64,000 nucleotides of DNA from Cohnella terricola (lineage in GTDB: Bacteria; Bacillota; Bacilli; Paenibacillales; Paenibacillaceae). This document shows, piece after piece, positions 16,997 to 26,038 of the stretch (its first letter is position 1; each line of letters opens with the position of its first letter). A model generated the notes under the pieces. That model had not been told where the DNA came from. It searched no databases and saw only the letters and a list, made by a program, of their open reading frames with translations. The translations under genes and the position numbers were made by a program. The stretch lies in the NCBI RefSeq assembly GCF_007786475.1, contig NZ_VNJJ01000015.1:1-64000 (forward strand), read 5' to 3'.

Positions 16997-18076
16997 TTAC
17001 TTGCGAGAAACAGTGGGGTCATCCCTCGTGTTGTTCTTAAAACGGGAGAGTCGACAAGGGACTAATTCGCTTCTTGATTCCCGATTGATTATTTCACTTG
17101 CAGCTAGTCGCGCAATCAGCGGCGCCAGCGTTATTGCAGAATGCATCACTGTCAGATAAAGTCCCTTTATGTGATCATGGAAGCCCACGATCGGATAGCC
17201 GTCTTCAGGCATTGGTCTCATCCCGACCTGGATGTTTTCCAGTTCCAATTGATTTCCGCCCTCCAGACTGCGACGCAACGTCTCGAACGCTCGCTTGCCG
17301 ACCGCCTCTGGCCCGTTTTCCTCCGACTCGTCGATATAATCTTCCGCAGCAAGCAGCGTTTGATCCGTCGGTTGACGCGCTTCAAATTGCGCATTTGAGA
17401 TTAATGTGCGTATCAGCTTATGCGCAGATTTCATCCGAATCAGAATGGCAGGCGACGGCGTTACCGGCACGGGACAACCTAATGGGTTGCAAAGTTCGGG
17501 TATGCCTGTACCTGCGGCCAATATGACGACATCCGACTCCAGAAAACCCTTAGACGTGTGAACACCGACCACGCAGGAATCTTCTTGCTGCAGCTGTGTA
17601 ACGTTGGTACCGAACTGAACCTTTGCTCCGTACTCCCGCGCTCTGCTCAACAACAGATCCGTTAACCCTATCGGGTCCACCGCACCTTCTTCGCTGACAA
17701 ACATCGCTTCATCCGGATATTCCTTCAGATTCGGTTCCAATGCCTCAAGCTGCTCCCGGTTTAATTTTTGAAAACGGAATTGCTCCCTTAGGGACGGATT
17801 GTCCCAAGTCAGCGCCCCGTGCCAATGAATTTGCAGTTCGGACAAGTCTTGCTGAAGCGCATGATATTCTTCACAAGCCGCATCGTACAAATGCCAGTAT
17901 TCGGGAGCCACCCTATGCGTCGTATGTATCCAGGCAAACGATTTTTCCGTGACTTCACGTGCCGCGGCGGGGTGTCGTTCAATAACGGTTACATCTTGAT
18001 TTTGTTTGGCCAGATGATAGGCCACGGACGCCCCGACAATTCCTGCGCCGATTATCACGATTTTTTGTTTACTCAA
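16997..18076 (-). CDS. FAD-dependent oxidoreductase (DAO family)
   Basis: A 359-residue flavoprotein. The FAD-binding motif is IVIIGAGIVGASVAYHLAKQ (residues 5-24), the strand-2 acid is in VTVIERHP, and the C-terminal FAD site is GMRPMPEDGYPIVGF. This is D-amino-acid oxidase/glycine-oxidase type, acting on amines or amino acids. The TTG start is chosen because GGGGGAG lies six bases upstream and the FAD motif then falls at residue 5, as usual. It stands alone; the substrate is unknown. Confidence 0.9.
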   Translation of the reverse strand: MSKQKIVIIGAGIVGASVAYHLAKQNQDVTVIERHPAAAREVTEKSFAWIHTTHRVAPEYWHLYDAACEEYHALQQDLSELQIHWHGALTWDNPSLREQFRFQKLNREQLEALEPNLKEYPDEAMFVSEEGAVDPIGLTDLLLSRAREYGAKVQFGTNVTQLQQEDSCVVGVHTSKGFLESDVVILAAGTGIPELCNPLGCPVPVTPSPAILIRMKSAHKLIRTLISNAQFEARQPTDQTLLAAEDYIDESEENGPEAVGKRAFETLRRSLEGGNQLELENIQVGMRPMPEDGYPIVGFHDHIKGLYLTVMHSAITLAPLIARLAASEIINRESRSELVPCRLSRFKNNTRDDPTVSRK

Positions 18077-18145
18077 TAAGGACTCCCCCTATGTCACCTT
18101 ATTGTAGCATAGGCGTCATAATAATCTGACGTCATAACATATGAG

Positions 18146-18277
18146 GACAGCTGGAGCGATTGGATTTCGTACGATGGGAATCCGGTTACCATGGGAAGAG
18201 AGACATCACCTGGTCAAAACGTAACCTTCTACCTCTCTGATCTGTCCAACAAGGCAAAATATGGAATTGCAAAATAG
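18146..18277 (+). pseudogene. C-terminal gene remnant (DSWSDWISYDGNPV type)
   Basis: A 43-residue open end reading DSWSDWISYDGNPVTMG, later QNVTFYLSDLSNKAKYG, ending TAG, with no start or ribosome site; the frame is closed just upstream. The first part matches the remnant at 3209. The protein-like composition and conservation show it was once coding. The parent family is not recognised. Confidence 0.55.
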
Positions 18278-18334
18278 GCCCCTGATGATAGCCGACTGCT
18301 GTCATGCAACGACAACGGCATCGCAAAAAAACAG

Positions 18335-18379
18335 AAACCCGAGAACGAACGCCTATGAAAAGCGCCTATTCTCGGGTTT
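18335..18379 (-). terminator. Terminator of the SLH gene
   Basis: AAACCCGAGAA and TTCTCGGGTTT form a perfect 11-base stem. On the minus strand it is followed by CTGTTTTTTT. Confidence 0.85.
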
Positions 18380-18393
18380 TTGAGTTTTCTCCG

Positions 18394-20973
18394 TTAAGGT
18401 TGCGGCGGAACCAGCGTGACGTGGCTGCCGACATGATCGGCGTCGAAGTTTACGGTATGAACGTAATAGCCAATCAATTGTTTGTTCGCGTCAAAAGCGA
18501 ATACATACATGAATTGGTTATGGACCTTTTCGATAGGAGCGCTACCCAAAAAAAGATGGGTATATGGCTTGTTTACAAATTGGTCTATTCTTACAAGCTC
18601 ATGAACGGCCCAGAAACGATTCCAACTGAACTTCACTGCTTCTTTCGTCCAAGCGGTCGGCGTCGAGTGTTGATACTCGATATTATTCCACTTGAAGCTG
18701 AAATATTTGGCGTTCGCCAACTGCGGATTCGCCGCTATCGCTTGCGCGTTAAATTGGAATTTGTATCCATAGTTGGACCGGTTCATGTCATAGCTTTGTT
18801 GATCATGAGCGGTCAGCTCGGCTTTGGTCCACAGCGAGATCTCGATGCCATTACCGTTCGTGACGACCTGGGCCGGGGTTAAGTCGTACGCATACTCTCC
18901 GTCCATGATCAACCGGCCTTCGCGGACGACCGTCACGTGCAGATTGCCTTGCGGAAGGGCAGGCTCGAATCCGTTCAACAGAATGAGCGCTCGATTGTAA
19001 TAAACGGTATCGGTAACAATGGTCTCTTGCCGAGATGCATGATCGGTAGCTGGAATCGTGACCGTTACGACATCCCCTTCTTCCAGCGATTGGCTCACCA
19101 ATTGATAGGGCGCTCCGTAAAAGAAGTCTTTCTGAATGTAAAATGCCTCTTGAAGATCGCGATCATAAACGAATTGAATCTCGTATACCTTGGTGCTCTT
19201 GTCGTTACCGCTGGTCACGAAAATAAAAAGATGAGCGTCCTCCAGCGGTTTCAGATGCACGTTGATCGTATTCTGGCCGTTCTGCAAAAATCCGAAACGG
19301 TAAGTGCCATCATTCTGAGTCAATGAGTAGGAAATCTTGGCATAAGTGGCGGCTGTCACGCTGACGGCGACGTCCGATTCGGCAATGTTGCGCGGTACGC
19401 CGACCGAATAATATAAGGCGTCGCTGCTGAAGCCGGTGCCAAAGATATTTTTGCTCCCGTCCCGCTGGACAAGCTGGAATTGGTCGTACACGCTGCTGGT
19501 CACGGATACCGCGCTCAGTCTCGCGTTGTCACATTCGGCAGTATTGGCGGCATTGCCGGTGCAATGCTCGGAACCTGTGCCCGGATTCGTCCCTGGGCCT
19601 GTACCCGGATTCGTCACGGGACCTGTACCTGGATTTGGATTGACTGGCTTCGAGACTTTAATGCCGTCTTTGCCATCACCGTCGACGTTAGCCGGTTGGT
19701 TCGCGAACTCGGATCCTTTTGCCTTCTCGTTGATCGTCGCGTTCTCGATCTTGCCATCGCCGATCAGCTTGGACACCGCGTCCAGCACGAGCTTGAGTAC
19801 TTGCGCTTCCTTGCTCACGTTGATTGTATTGTTCGCTGCGCCGTCCGCCACAACCAGATTGTCGACGGAACCGCTCGGGATGTTGATCTTGATGTTAGCA
19901 GCCAGTACGCGAACGTCTTCAAACTTTCCGATAAGATCGACGCTTGCGTCTTTCGGCAGATCTTTAGCCAACTCGACATTCGCGAACCCGCTGTCTGTCA
20001 CGTTCGATTCTTCCAATTTGACCGCGGATTGGACGATGACGTCGTAGACTTTGGTCTCGCCGATCGCGACGATGCGCACTTTACCGGAAGCTTTGTCCAC
20101 GATAACTCGAAGTAATACAGAATCTTCGACGTGAATAGAATTTTCGCCGCCGCCGTTCACATGCGTCGTACCTTTGACTGTGACGTGCTTAAGCGTCACG
20201 TCGCCGTCCCCGACTTTTGCCGACACGGTTAGATTGCCCGTGATGACCATATTCTGTAACGTGACGTTATCGGCAGCAATAACCACGTCACCTTCGATGG
20301 TCTCTGTCTTGTCCGTTGAGCCGTATACGCCGGCCTTATCGAACACTTTCGCCGTTGCAGCGGGTTTCAAAGCAAGGGCCGCATCAATCGCGACGACCGC
20401 TTCCGCGCGGGTAATGGCAGCTTGCGGGCGCAAATTGCCTTTCGTGTCGCCTTTAAGCACATTATTCGTAGCTAACGACGTGATCGCGTCCTTACTCCAG
20501 GAGGCGATCTGATCGGCATCCTTGAATACGGAGACGTCCTCGCCAGCCACCGAGTCCAGTTTGAACGCTTTCGCGATCATGACGGCCGCCTCCTGGCGAG
20601 TCGTCAAGCGGTTCGGATAGGCTTTGCCGCCAGTACCTTGCAAGTACCCGGCTTTCACGGCGATCGCGAAGTCACCGTAAGCCCAATTTGTTGTCGGCAA
20701 GTCGCCGAAAGTAAGATTATTTTGGGCGTCGCTCAACTTCAGAGCGCGATTCAGTAGCGCCACGAATTCGCTGCGCTTGATCGGCACGTCTGGCTTGACC
20801 GAGCCGTCCTTATACCCTTTGATCAGTCCGGATTCGACCCATTTCTGCAGCGTCGTTGAAGCCCAATGCTTCTGCGCATCCTGCGGGACGGCTGCGAAAG
20901 CGGAGGAAAGCAACGTTCCGAATACCAGATTTAGAGCTAGTAAAGCCATGATGATTTTCCTGCTGCGTCTCAA
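18394..20973 (-). CDS. S-layer-homology surface protein with beta-helix-like region
   Basis: An 859-residue exported protein. A signal peptide ends near AFA (residue 27). Three SLH repeats lie at about 30-90, 92-150 and 153-205; they bind pyruvylated wall polymer and hold the protein on the cell surface. Residues 225-420 have short repeated strands (TIEGDVVIAADNVTLQNMVI, GNLTVSAKVGDGDVTLKHVT), like a right-handed beta-helix. A PGTG-rich linker (about 450-475) leads to a C-terminal region of about 380 residues that I do not recognise. The start is TTG after AAGGAGGAG. It has its own terminator and lies downstream of DUF4062 and a SecA2-like ATPase, whose relatives export S-layer proteins in Bacillus anthracis. 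Confidence 0.9.
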   Translation of the reverse strand: MRRSRKIIMALLALNLVFGTLLSSAFAAVPQDAQKHWASTTLQKWVESGLIKGYKDGSVKPDVPIKRSEFVALLNRALKLSDAQNNLTFGDLPTTNWAYGDFAIAVKAGYLQGTGGKAYPNRLTTRQEAAVMIAKAFKLDSVAGEDVSVFKDADQIASWSKDAITSLATNNVLKGDTKGNLRPQAAITRAEAVVAIDAALALKPAATAKVFDKAGVYGSTDKTETIEGDVVIAADNVTLQNMVITGNLTVSAKVGDGDVTLKHVTVKGTTHVNGGGENSIHVEDSVLLRVIVDKASGKVRIVAIGETKVYDVIVQSAVKLEESNVTDSGFANVELAKDLPKDASVDLIGKFEDVRVLAANIKINIPSGSVDNLVVADGAANNTINVSKEAQVLKLVLDAVSKLIGDGKIENATINEKAKGSEFANQPANVDGDGKDGIKVSKPVNPNPGTGPVTNPGTGPGTNPGTGSEHCTGNAANTAECDNARLSAVSVTSSVYDQFQLVQRDGSKNIFGTGFSSDALYYSVGVPRNIAESDVAVSVTAATYAKISYSLTQNDGTYRFGFLQNGQNTINVHLKPLEDAHLFIFVTSGNDKSTKVYEIQFVYDRDLQEAFYIQKDFFYGAPYQLVSQSLEEGDVVTVTIPATDHASRQETIVTDTVYYNRALILLNGFEPALPQGNLHVTVVREGRLIMDGEYAYDLTPAQVVTNGNGIEISLWTKAELTAHDQQSYDMNRSNYGYKFQFNAQAIAANPQLANAKYFSFKWNNIEYQHSTPTAWTKEAVKFSWNRFWAVHELVRIDQFVNKPYTHLFLGSAPIEKVHNQFMYVFAFDANKQLIGYYVHTVNFDADHVGSHVTLVPPQP

Positions 20974-21117
20974 CCCATACTCCTCCTTAAGGTGGGGCTA
21001 AAGCCCTCATTAGAGGATAATGGTACCACATCGATATACCTACACCCATGAAAAATATGTAATTAATATAAAGGATCGGTAGATTTACTTTTAGATATTT
21101 TAAAATGGCAATAGAAA

Positions 21118-21141
21118 GGCCGAGTGCGCTAACACTCGGCC
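21118..21141. repeat. Hairpin with TACAATT tail, copy 1
   Basis: GGCCGAGTG and CACTCGGCC form a perfect 9-base stem, followed by ATACAATT. A similar sequence, with the same AACA-TCGGC--TACAATT order, lies at 44284-44316. The 20974-21329 gap holds this and the hairpin at 21272, but no gene that I accept. Confidence 0.5.
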
Positions 21142-21271
21142 ATACAATTGCTCCCCTACTGTAGGATATATGTCGGTCAGACAAGGAGAGGAGAAACTCT
21201 TCCTGAGCAAGTTTTATTATGGAAAAGGAAATTCACTGAACTAACGCTATATAATTGTTGAATCACGGGAC

Positions 21272-21295
21272 AGGCCGCCGAGCACTTGGCGGCCT
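21272..21295. terminator. Hairpin downstream of DUF4062 gene
   Basis: AGGCCGCC pairs with GGCGGCCT. There is no clear T run on the minus strand, so termination is only likely. Confidence 0.5.
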
Positions 21296-21329
21296 TCTGT
21301 ACGTATGAATCCCATACCCCAAATTACTT

Positions 21330-21896
21330 TCATTTCTTTTTCTCCAACTCCGCCTTTAATCTTGCATTCTCTTCCAACAGCTTTTGAACGTCCGGGGCAG
21401 CCTTGCCGGAAACCCAGCCATACAAATCGTCTCTTGCTGCATACTCCGGTAATTGATCGCGAAGTACCATTTTAATGTGCCGTACATCTTCAACATAATA
21501 GATAGGGATTTGTTCCATGACCGATTGCTTAAAATCTTGAAACTTCCGATAGTATTCAATGGCTGTGAAGTCGTATGGCTTTTGTCTTAATGCTTCATCT
21601 GTGACAACAAAAGCAAATCTAGGTTTGCCCGTTTCTCCGGCATACTCATATTCCCAATGCGTATAGCTCTTGGATTCATCAGGAAGCGTTAACCCATAGA
21701 ACCCTCCGAGAATCAGGATATATACATCGGACTCGTCGATCCATCTCTTCCTCATTGTCATTGGACTTTCCTTAAAAAATTGCTCGATTCCAGCAGGGAT
21801 ATGACCGGCTTGAAGCACAGCTTCAACAGCGGTATGTCTTTCCTCAATAAGATCGTCGAATGTAGACGATATGTAAATTTGTAATTTCTTTCTCAT
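21330..21896 (-). CDS. DUF4062 domain protein with short coiled coil
   Basis: A 188-residue protein that is almost entirely a DUF4062 domain: LQIYISSTFDDLIEERHTAV at the N-terminus, then SDVYILILGGFYGL and SYTHWEYEYAGETGKPRFAF. The fold is TIR/nucleoside-deoxyribosyltransferase-like. In many proteins it is joined to NTPase, TPR or other modules in conflict systems; here it stands alone with a basic coiled tail (LLEENARLKAELEKKK). ATG at 21896 is preferred to a TTG four codons earlier, since GGTGGG lies in front. It follows the SecA2-like gene by 73 bases and may share its transcript. The function is unknown. Confidence 0.82.
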   Translation of the reverse strand: MRKKLQIYISSTFDDLIEERHTAVEAVLQAGHIPAGIEQFFKESPMTMRKRWIDESDVYILILGGFYGLTLPDESKSYTHWEYEYAGETGKPRFAFVVTDEALRQKPYDFTAIEYYRKFQDFKQSVMEQIPIYYVEDVRHIKMVLRDQLPEYAARDDLYGWVSGKAAPDVQKLLEENARLKAELEKKK

Positions 21897-21969
21897 AGAC
21901 CCACCCAAAAGAATTAGTATAAATGGAATCTACCACTCTCGCGCTTTATTTGTCAAAATGGACGGGGGT

Positions 21970-24288
21970 CTACCGCCAACGATGCGCTCTAAAAAGCCAG
22001 CTGAGGAAAGGTTTGAAGACAGGTTTGAGGATCAGCGTTATAGCACCGGCAATGTCGGGACCCACGGCGACGGGGGTTAGAAGAGCCTTTTCCGCATATT
22101 GATCGTTTATGATATACGTCCATGTCGAGGAAGGGCTTTTCAAGCCTAACCGCTCCCACTCGGAAGGATCGTTCGAATTGCCGAGCCTTGCCAGCATTGT
22201 CGAAGTTTCCTTTTCTATTTTCGCCGGAATTTGTTCGAACGCCTGGATAATTCGCGCATGAAACTCGTCGATCGGATTAAGGTTCGCAAGGCCTTCCAAA
22301 TGAATGCCTTCACGAATATAGGAAACATAAGCGAGATGCTCGGCCCAAAACTTGTCGATATAAAATAATCTGACGCGCTGTTCCGAGGGGCTCATTGGCG
22401 TTTCACCGGTCAAAATAGCGAGGCGATCTTGATACAGGATACGCCTTTGCTCCTCTACCATATCCGAATAGTGGTTCAGCTCTTGGCGGATGTGGAAAGT
22501 TTGGCCCATGATCACGTGCTGAATGTGGCCGATTTTATTGCGCAGTATCGCTTCATCGAGCGGCTCGTCCTGTTTGCGTTTCTTGTAGGAGGAGGGGATC
22601 GCTTTGTCGATGCCGAAACGCAAAATTAAATCGTCCTCTAAGGTAACGAAAAATCTGGACGCTCCCGGATCTCCTTGCCGGCCTGCGCGACCGCGCAGCT
22701 GATTGTCGATTCGAATGCTTTCATTCGCGAGCGTACCTATGACATACAGACCGCCAAGCTTCGCGACGGCATCCGCTTGCTTCGGGTCTCCGCCGCCAAG
22801 CCGTATATCCACGCCGCGCCCGGCCATGTTCGTGGACACCGTTACGGCGCCGATCTCTCCCGCTTTGGCAATGATTTCGGCTTCTTCCGAATCGTTCTTC
22901 GCGTTAAGCACATGGCAATTCACGCCGATTTGCCGAAGGCACTCCGCCAATATGCCCGACTCTTCAACGCTCGACGTGCCGATCAGAATCGGTCTTCCGG
23001 TCGCATGGACGGACGCAATCTCGGCGACCAACGCTTTCAGCTTTGCTTCCTTGTGGGTGTAGATTTTGTGAGGGTGATCGATTCGAATACAAGGACGATT
23101 GGGCGGAATTTGAACCACCTGCAGCGAATAAATAGCCTCGAATTCGATCGCCGAAGCTTGAGCGGTAGCCGTCATTCCGCTGATTTTCGGATATAAGCTC
23201 AGCAAATGCTGAAGCGTGATCGTGCCGAGTATTTGGCCGCCGGCCTTCGACTTAAGCCCTTCCTTCGCTTCCAGCGCTGCTTGAAGTCCGTCCGGCAAAT
23301 GTCGGTTTTCCGCTACACGTCCGGTATATTCGTCGATCAGTTCGATTCTACCGTCGCGTACGATGTAATCGATATCCCGTTTTAATAGAGCATCTGCATG
23401 AAGAGCGCAATTGATGGACGTTAACAAATGACTGTTATGGCCTTCGTACAAATTACCGCAGTGTAACAACGATTCTACCTTTTCGGAGCCCGTCTCGGTT
23501 AAGTAGACATTACGCTTGAACTCATCGAAAACGAAATGCTCCTCGTGATGCAACTGTTTGGCCACATTCGCGAACCTTGTGTCATCATTTCCAGTAGTTG
23601 CAGCTTCGCCAGCAATTACGAGCGGCACGCGCGCCTCGTCGAGCAGCAGCGAATCCGCTTCGTCGACGATCACATAATGAAAAGCCCGATGGACGGTGTC
23701 GGCTGCATTCATCACAATGGAGTCGCGCAAATAATCAAAGCCCGCCTCTTTGGCCGTCACGTACGTAATGTCTGCCGAATAGGCTTGCTTTTTCTCGGCC
23801 AAGCTCATGCCCGCTTGAACCGCGACTGCCGATAGACCGAGAAACCGATAAATCGGTCCCATCCACTCCGCGTCCCTGTTCGCCAAATAATCGTTAAACG
23901 TCAGGACATGCACGCCTTTGCCCGTTAGCGCGTTTAAATAAGCCGGCATAACGGCCGCAAGCGTCTTCCCTTCGCCGGTACGCTGCTCGATCAGAAATCC
24001 CTCGTGCAGAGCGATGGCAGCCATGATCTGGACATCGTAAGGCCGTAATCCGAGCTTTCTCTTCGCTGCCTCGCAGACTAGCGCATAGGCATCGACAAGC
24101 AGCTCGTCCAAAGGCGTACCCGATTTTGCCTCCTTTTTCAGCCGGAGGGATTCCGCTAGCAGCCGCTTTTCGTCCCATGCTTCCAAATCCCGTTTCCTGA
24201 TAAGCTCCGCTTTGTCTCGATAGGCTTTCAGCTTATGCTGGGTATCGCGGTCTTTGATTTTTTGCATCAACTTGACGGCTAAATTCAT
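21970..24288 (-). CDS. secA2: SecA2-like accessory secretion ATPase
   Basis: A 772-residue SecA-family motor. Walker A is RTGEGKT near residue 103, the DEAD motif is VIVDEADSLLLDEAR, and later motifs are SGMTATA, VSTNMAGRGVDIRLGGG and NQLRGRAGRQGDPG. It is shorter than housekeeping SecA and lacks the C-terminal cysteine zinc tail, ending in a hydrophobic-basic stretch (LILKPVFKPFLSWLFRAHR). These points fit accessory SecA2. No SecY2 or glycosylation genes are adjacent, so it probably uses the main SecYEG channel. The SLH protein 1 kb downstream is a natural candidate substrate. It starts 28 bases after the DUF1648/DUF5808 gene. Confidence 0.88.
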   Translation of the reverse strand: MNLAVKLMQKIKDRDTQHKLKAYRDKAELIRKRDLEAWDEKRLLAESLRLKKEAKSGTPLDELLVDAYALVCEAAKRKLGLRPYDVQIMAAIALHEGFLIEQRTGEGKTLAAVMPAYLNALTGKGVHVLTFNDYLANRDAEWMGPIYRFLGLSAVAVQAGMSLAEKKQAYSADITYVTAKEAGFDYLRDSIVMNAADTVHRAFHYVIVDEADSLLLDEARVPLVIAGEAATTGNDDTRFANVAKQLHHEEHFVFDEFKRNVYLTETGSEKVESLLHCGNLYEGHNSHLLTSINCALHADALLKRDIDYIVRDGRIELIDEYTGRVAENRHLPDGLQAALEAKEGLKSKAGGQILGTITLQHLLSLYPKISGMTATAQASAIEFEAIYSLQVVQIPPNRPCIRIDHPHKIYTHKEAKLKALVAEIASVHATGRPILIGTSSVEESGILAECLRQIGVNCHVLNAKNDSEEAEIIAKAGEIGAVTVSTNMAGRGVDIRLGGGDPKQADAVAKLGGLYVIGTLANESIRIDNQLRGRAGRQGDPGASRFFVTLEDDLILRFGIDKAIPSSYKKRKQDEPLDEAILRNKIGHIQHVIMGQTFHIRQELNHYSDMVEEQRRILYQDRLAILTGETPMSPSEQRVRLFYIDKFWAEHLAYVSYIREGIHLEGLANLNPIDEFHARIIQAFEQIPAKIEKETSTMLARLGNSNDPSEWERLGLKSPSSTWTYIINDQYAEKALLTPVAVGPDIAGAITLILKPVFKPFLSWLFRAHRWR

Positions 24289-24316
24289 CGGAATTCGTTC
24301 TCCCCTCGGACCAGTT

Positions 24317-25426
24317 CTACTTGCTCAGAAGCCATACCCATACCAAGAACAGAAGAGGGATCCCCACAATCGCAGAGATCGTTAGCCGGCCCATCGGTTT
24401 GGCTATATTGACAGTCCAGCCCATGCCGTAAGGTTTCGGAACGAAGATCGCCGGATCATCAGGATTGCAGTAGAATGTCCCCGTCATTTTCCAGTGATGA
24501 TTTTCCTGCGAAGAGAAATCTCGTAGTTGGTCCAATCCCTTCGCCCTCGAATAAACCAACATGCCCAGTAGCAACAGATAGGCCGTAAGCATGAGCGCGA
24601 ACGTCAAATTGATCCACAAGTCCAATTTGAATGAATAGATCCTGCCCGCTTGGAACAGCCCCAAGAATACGGTCAGACCTAGCGAAATACCCCATATCAC
24701 GAAAGAGTTGATTCGCTTGTACTGGATTTGCTTTTGCAATGAACCATCCGGGTCATTCGGATCCAGAGACGTTCTTATTCTGGCGGCAATGAGGTTCAGA
24801 AGCATAAAAAGTCCGGTTCCGATAAGTTGTCCAAAGTTCTCGTAGAAAACGGAACTGATGGATTTGGTGGAATACCAGGAATACCAGTCCGGCATTCTGT
24901 CCGCGTTCCGATGTATGGCGAAATAAACCGGGATATCGTTCCACTTCACAAGGGCGATAACGACGCAAACCACGATAACGGCCAAGTGAGCACCGAACCA
25001 TGGCAAGCCGAGCACGGGGGAACGAAACCGTCTGCTCGAGATGATGGCTGATCTTCTATTTTCGATGGGGACTTGCCAACCACGGGTTGCATTTAATCGT
25101 AGCGCCGATTGTCTGCAGATCGCGATTGCGATGCCGGAGAGCGGAAATTGAAGGAGTAGTGCGATCAAAAAGTATACCAAAGCGTGCGCATTGCCCAGGT
25201 ACCGAATCAATGAGAAGCAAGCGGCAGCCATAACCAGTACGATTATCCCCATCAGAAATATATATTGAACGCGTATCCGTCGGACAGCGAGATCCTGCGT
25301 CTCGGTAGCCGGAACCGATACGCCAAACAGCAAGGTTCGAGGACCGAAGAAATTTTGTGCGCTGATCAACAGCGCTTGAATAAAATAGAGGCTTGTTGCC
25401 GCTATGAGGGTTCCATTCATCATCAT
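24317..25426 (-). CDS. DUF1648/DUF5808 membrane protein
   Basis: A 369-residue protein with about eight membrane helices. A DUF1648-like segment (DIPVYFAIHRNADRMPDWYS) lies near residue 165 and a DUF5808-like segment (WKMTGTFYCNPDDPAIFVPK) near residue 310. Related proteins include SdpI-type immunity proteins, but most are uncharacterised. It overlaps the GntR regulator gene by ATGA, the common pairing in Bacilli, and is probably what the regulator controls. The secA2-like gene follows closely. Confidence 0.85.
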   Translation of the reverse strand: MMMNGTLIAATSLYFIQALLISAQNFFGPRTLLFGVSVPATETQDLAVRRIRVQYIFLMGIIVLVMAAACFSLIRYLGNAHALVYFLIALLLQFPLSGIAIAICRQSALRLNATRGWQVPIENRRSAIISSRRFRSPVLGLPWFGAHLAVIVVCVVIALVKWNDIPVYFAIHRNADRMPDWYSWYSTKSISSVFYENFGQLIGTGLFMLLNLIAARIRTSLDPNDPDGSLQKQIQYKRINSFVIWGISLGLTVFLGLFQAGRIYSFKLDLWINLTFALMLTAYLLLLGMLVYSRAKGLDQLRDFSSQENHHWKMTGTFYCNPDDPAIFVPKPYGMGWTVNIAKPMGRLTISAIVGIPLLFLVWVWLLSK

Positions 25427-25824
25427 TGACCGTCCCCTCCGCGCTTCATAGTGGTGTCCTCATACAGCCTTTTGCATCGATTCACAAAAGCTTCTTCCGT
25501 CATTCCGCGTACAGCCGCTTCCGCCGCGAGCGAACGAAGCTGTCGGAACAATTTGGCTTCGAATTCCGCCGTCACGCCCGGCATCGCGTCCGGCTGAACG
25601 ATAACCCCCTTCTTCCGGTGCACTTGCAGAAAACCCTCCTGCTTCAGCAAGGTGTACGACTTGTTGACCGTATGTAGATTGATGCCAAGATTCTCGGCAA
25701 GATTCCTAACGGATGGAAGCGGATCGCCCGGCTTCAATGCGCCCGATGCGATCCCTTCGATCAATTGGTTGATTAATTGCTCGTATAGCGGAGTCTCCGA
25801 TTGGAGATCCAGCTCGATGAACAT
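25423..25824 (-). CDS. GntR family regulator (YtrA-like)
   Basis: A 133-residue regulator. The winged helix-turn-helix is at residues 10-75 (LYEQLINQLIEGIASGALKP, LPSVRNLAENLGINLHTVNK, LKQEGFLQVHRKKGVIVQ). Only a short helical tail follows, as in the YtrA subgroup, which has no large ligand domain. AAGGAGAG precedes the ATG. It heads the operon with the DUF1648 protein and probably represses its own promoter through the palindrome at 25855-25891. Confidence 0.92.
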   Translation of the reverse strand: MFIELDLQSETPLYEQLINQLIEGIASGALKPGDPLPSVRNLAENLGINLHTVNKSYTLLKQEGFLQVHRKKGVIVQPDAMPGVTAEFEAKLFRQLRSLAAEAAVRGMTEEAFVNRCKRLYEDTTMKRGGDGQ

Positions 25825-25854
25825 AAGTATCTCTCCTTATATCCGTACAGGTTC

Positions 25855-25891
25855 AGCATATCTGTCATATATATTATATAACAGATATGCT
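25855..25891. promoter_or_regulatory. Palindromic operator around the GntR -10 region
   Basis: AGCATATCTGT and ACAGATATGCT form a perfect 11-base inverted repeat around 15 A/T bases. On the minus strand the spacer contains TATAAT. A dimer bound here would cover the promoter of the GntR operon. Confidence 0.7.
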
Positions 25892-26038
25892 AGGAGAGAG
25901 CAATATCTATTTGTGGTAAGGGAGGATGCAAGATTTCCCGCAAAAAAGAGACGCGCGGCATTTCTGCCGCGCTGATCGGAACACCCGTTTTTTTTGTTTC
26001 GGAACCTTTTTGCTCCCACCATAGTCGCGACCGTTCGA

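Noticed and set aside
15745-17022. Long antisense open frame (425 codons) opposite the efflux adaptor gene
   Set aside because: It mirrors a well-supported gene on the plus strand, has no family resemblance and no ribosome site; it results from codon bias.
19480-20115. Long frames antisense to the SLH gene
   Set aside because: Shadow of a gene with signal peptide, SLH repeats and terminator.
20987-21184. 65-codon minus-strand frame upstream of the SLH gene
   Set aside because: It crosses a perfect hairpin, lacks a ribosome site and has no recognisable composition.
22675-23196. Frame antisense to the SecA2-like gene
   Set aside because: Shadow frame without start signals.
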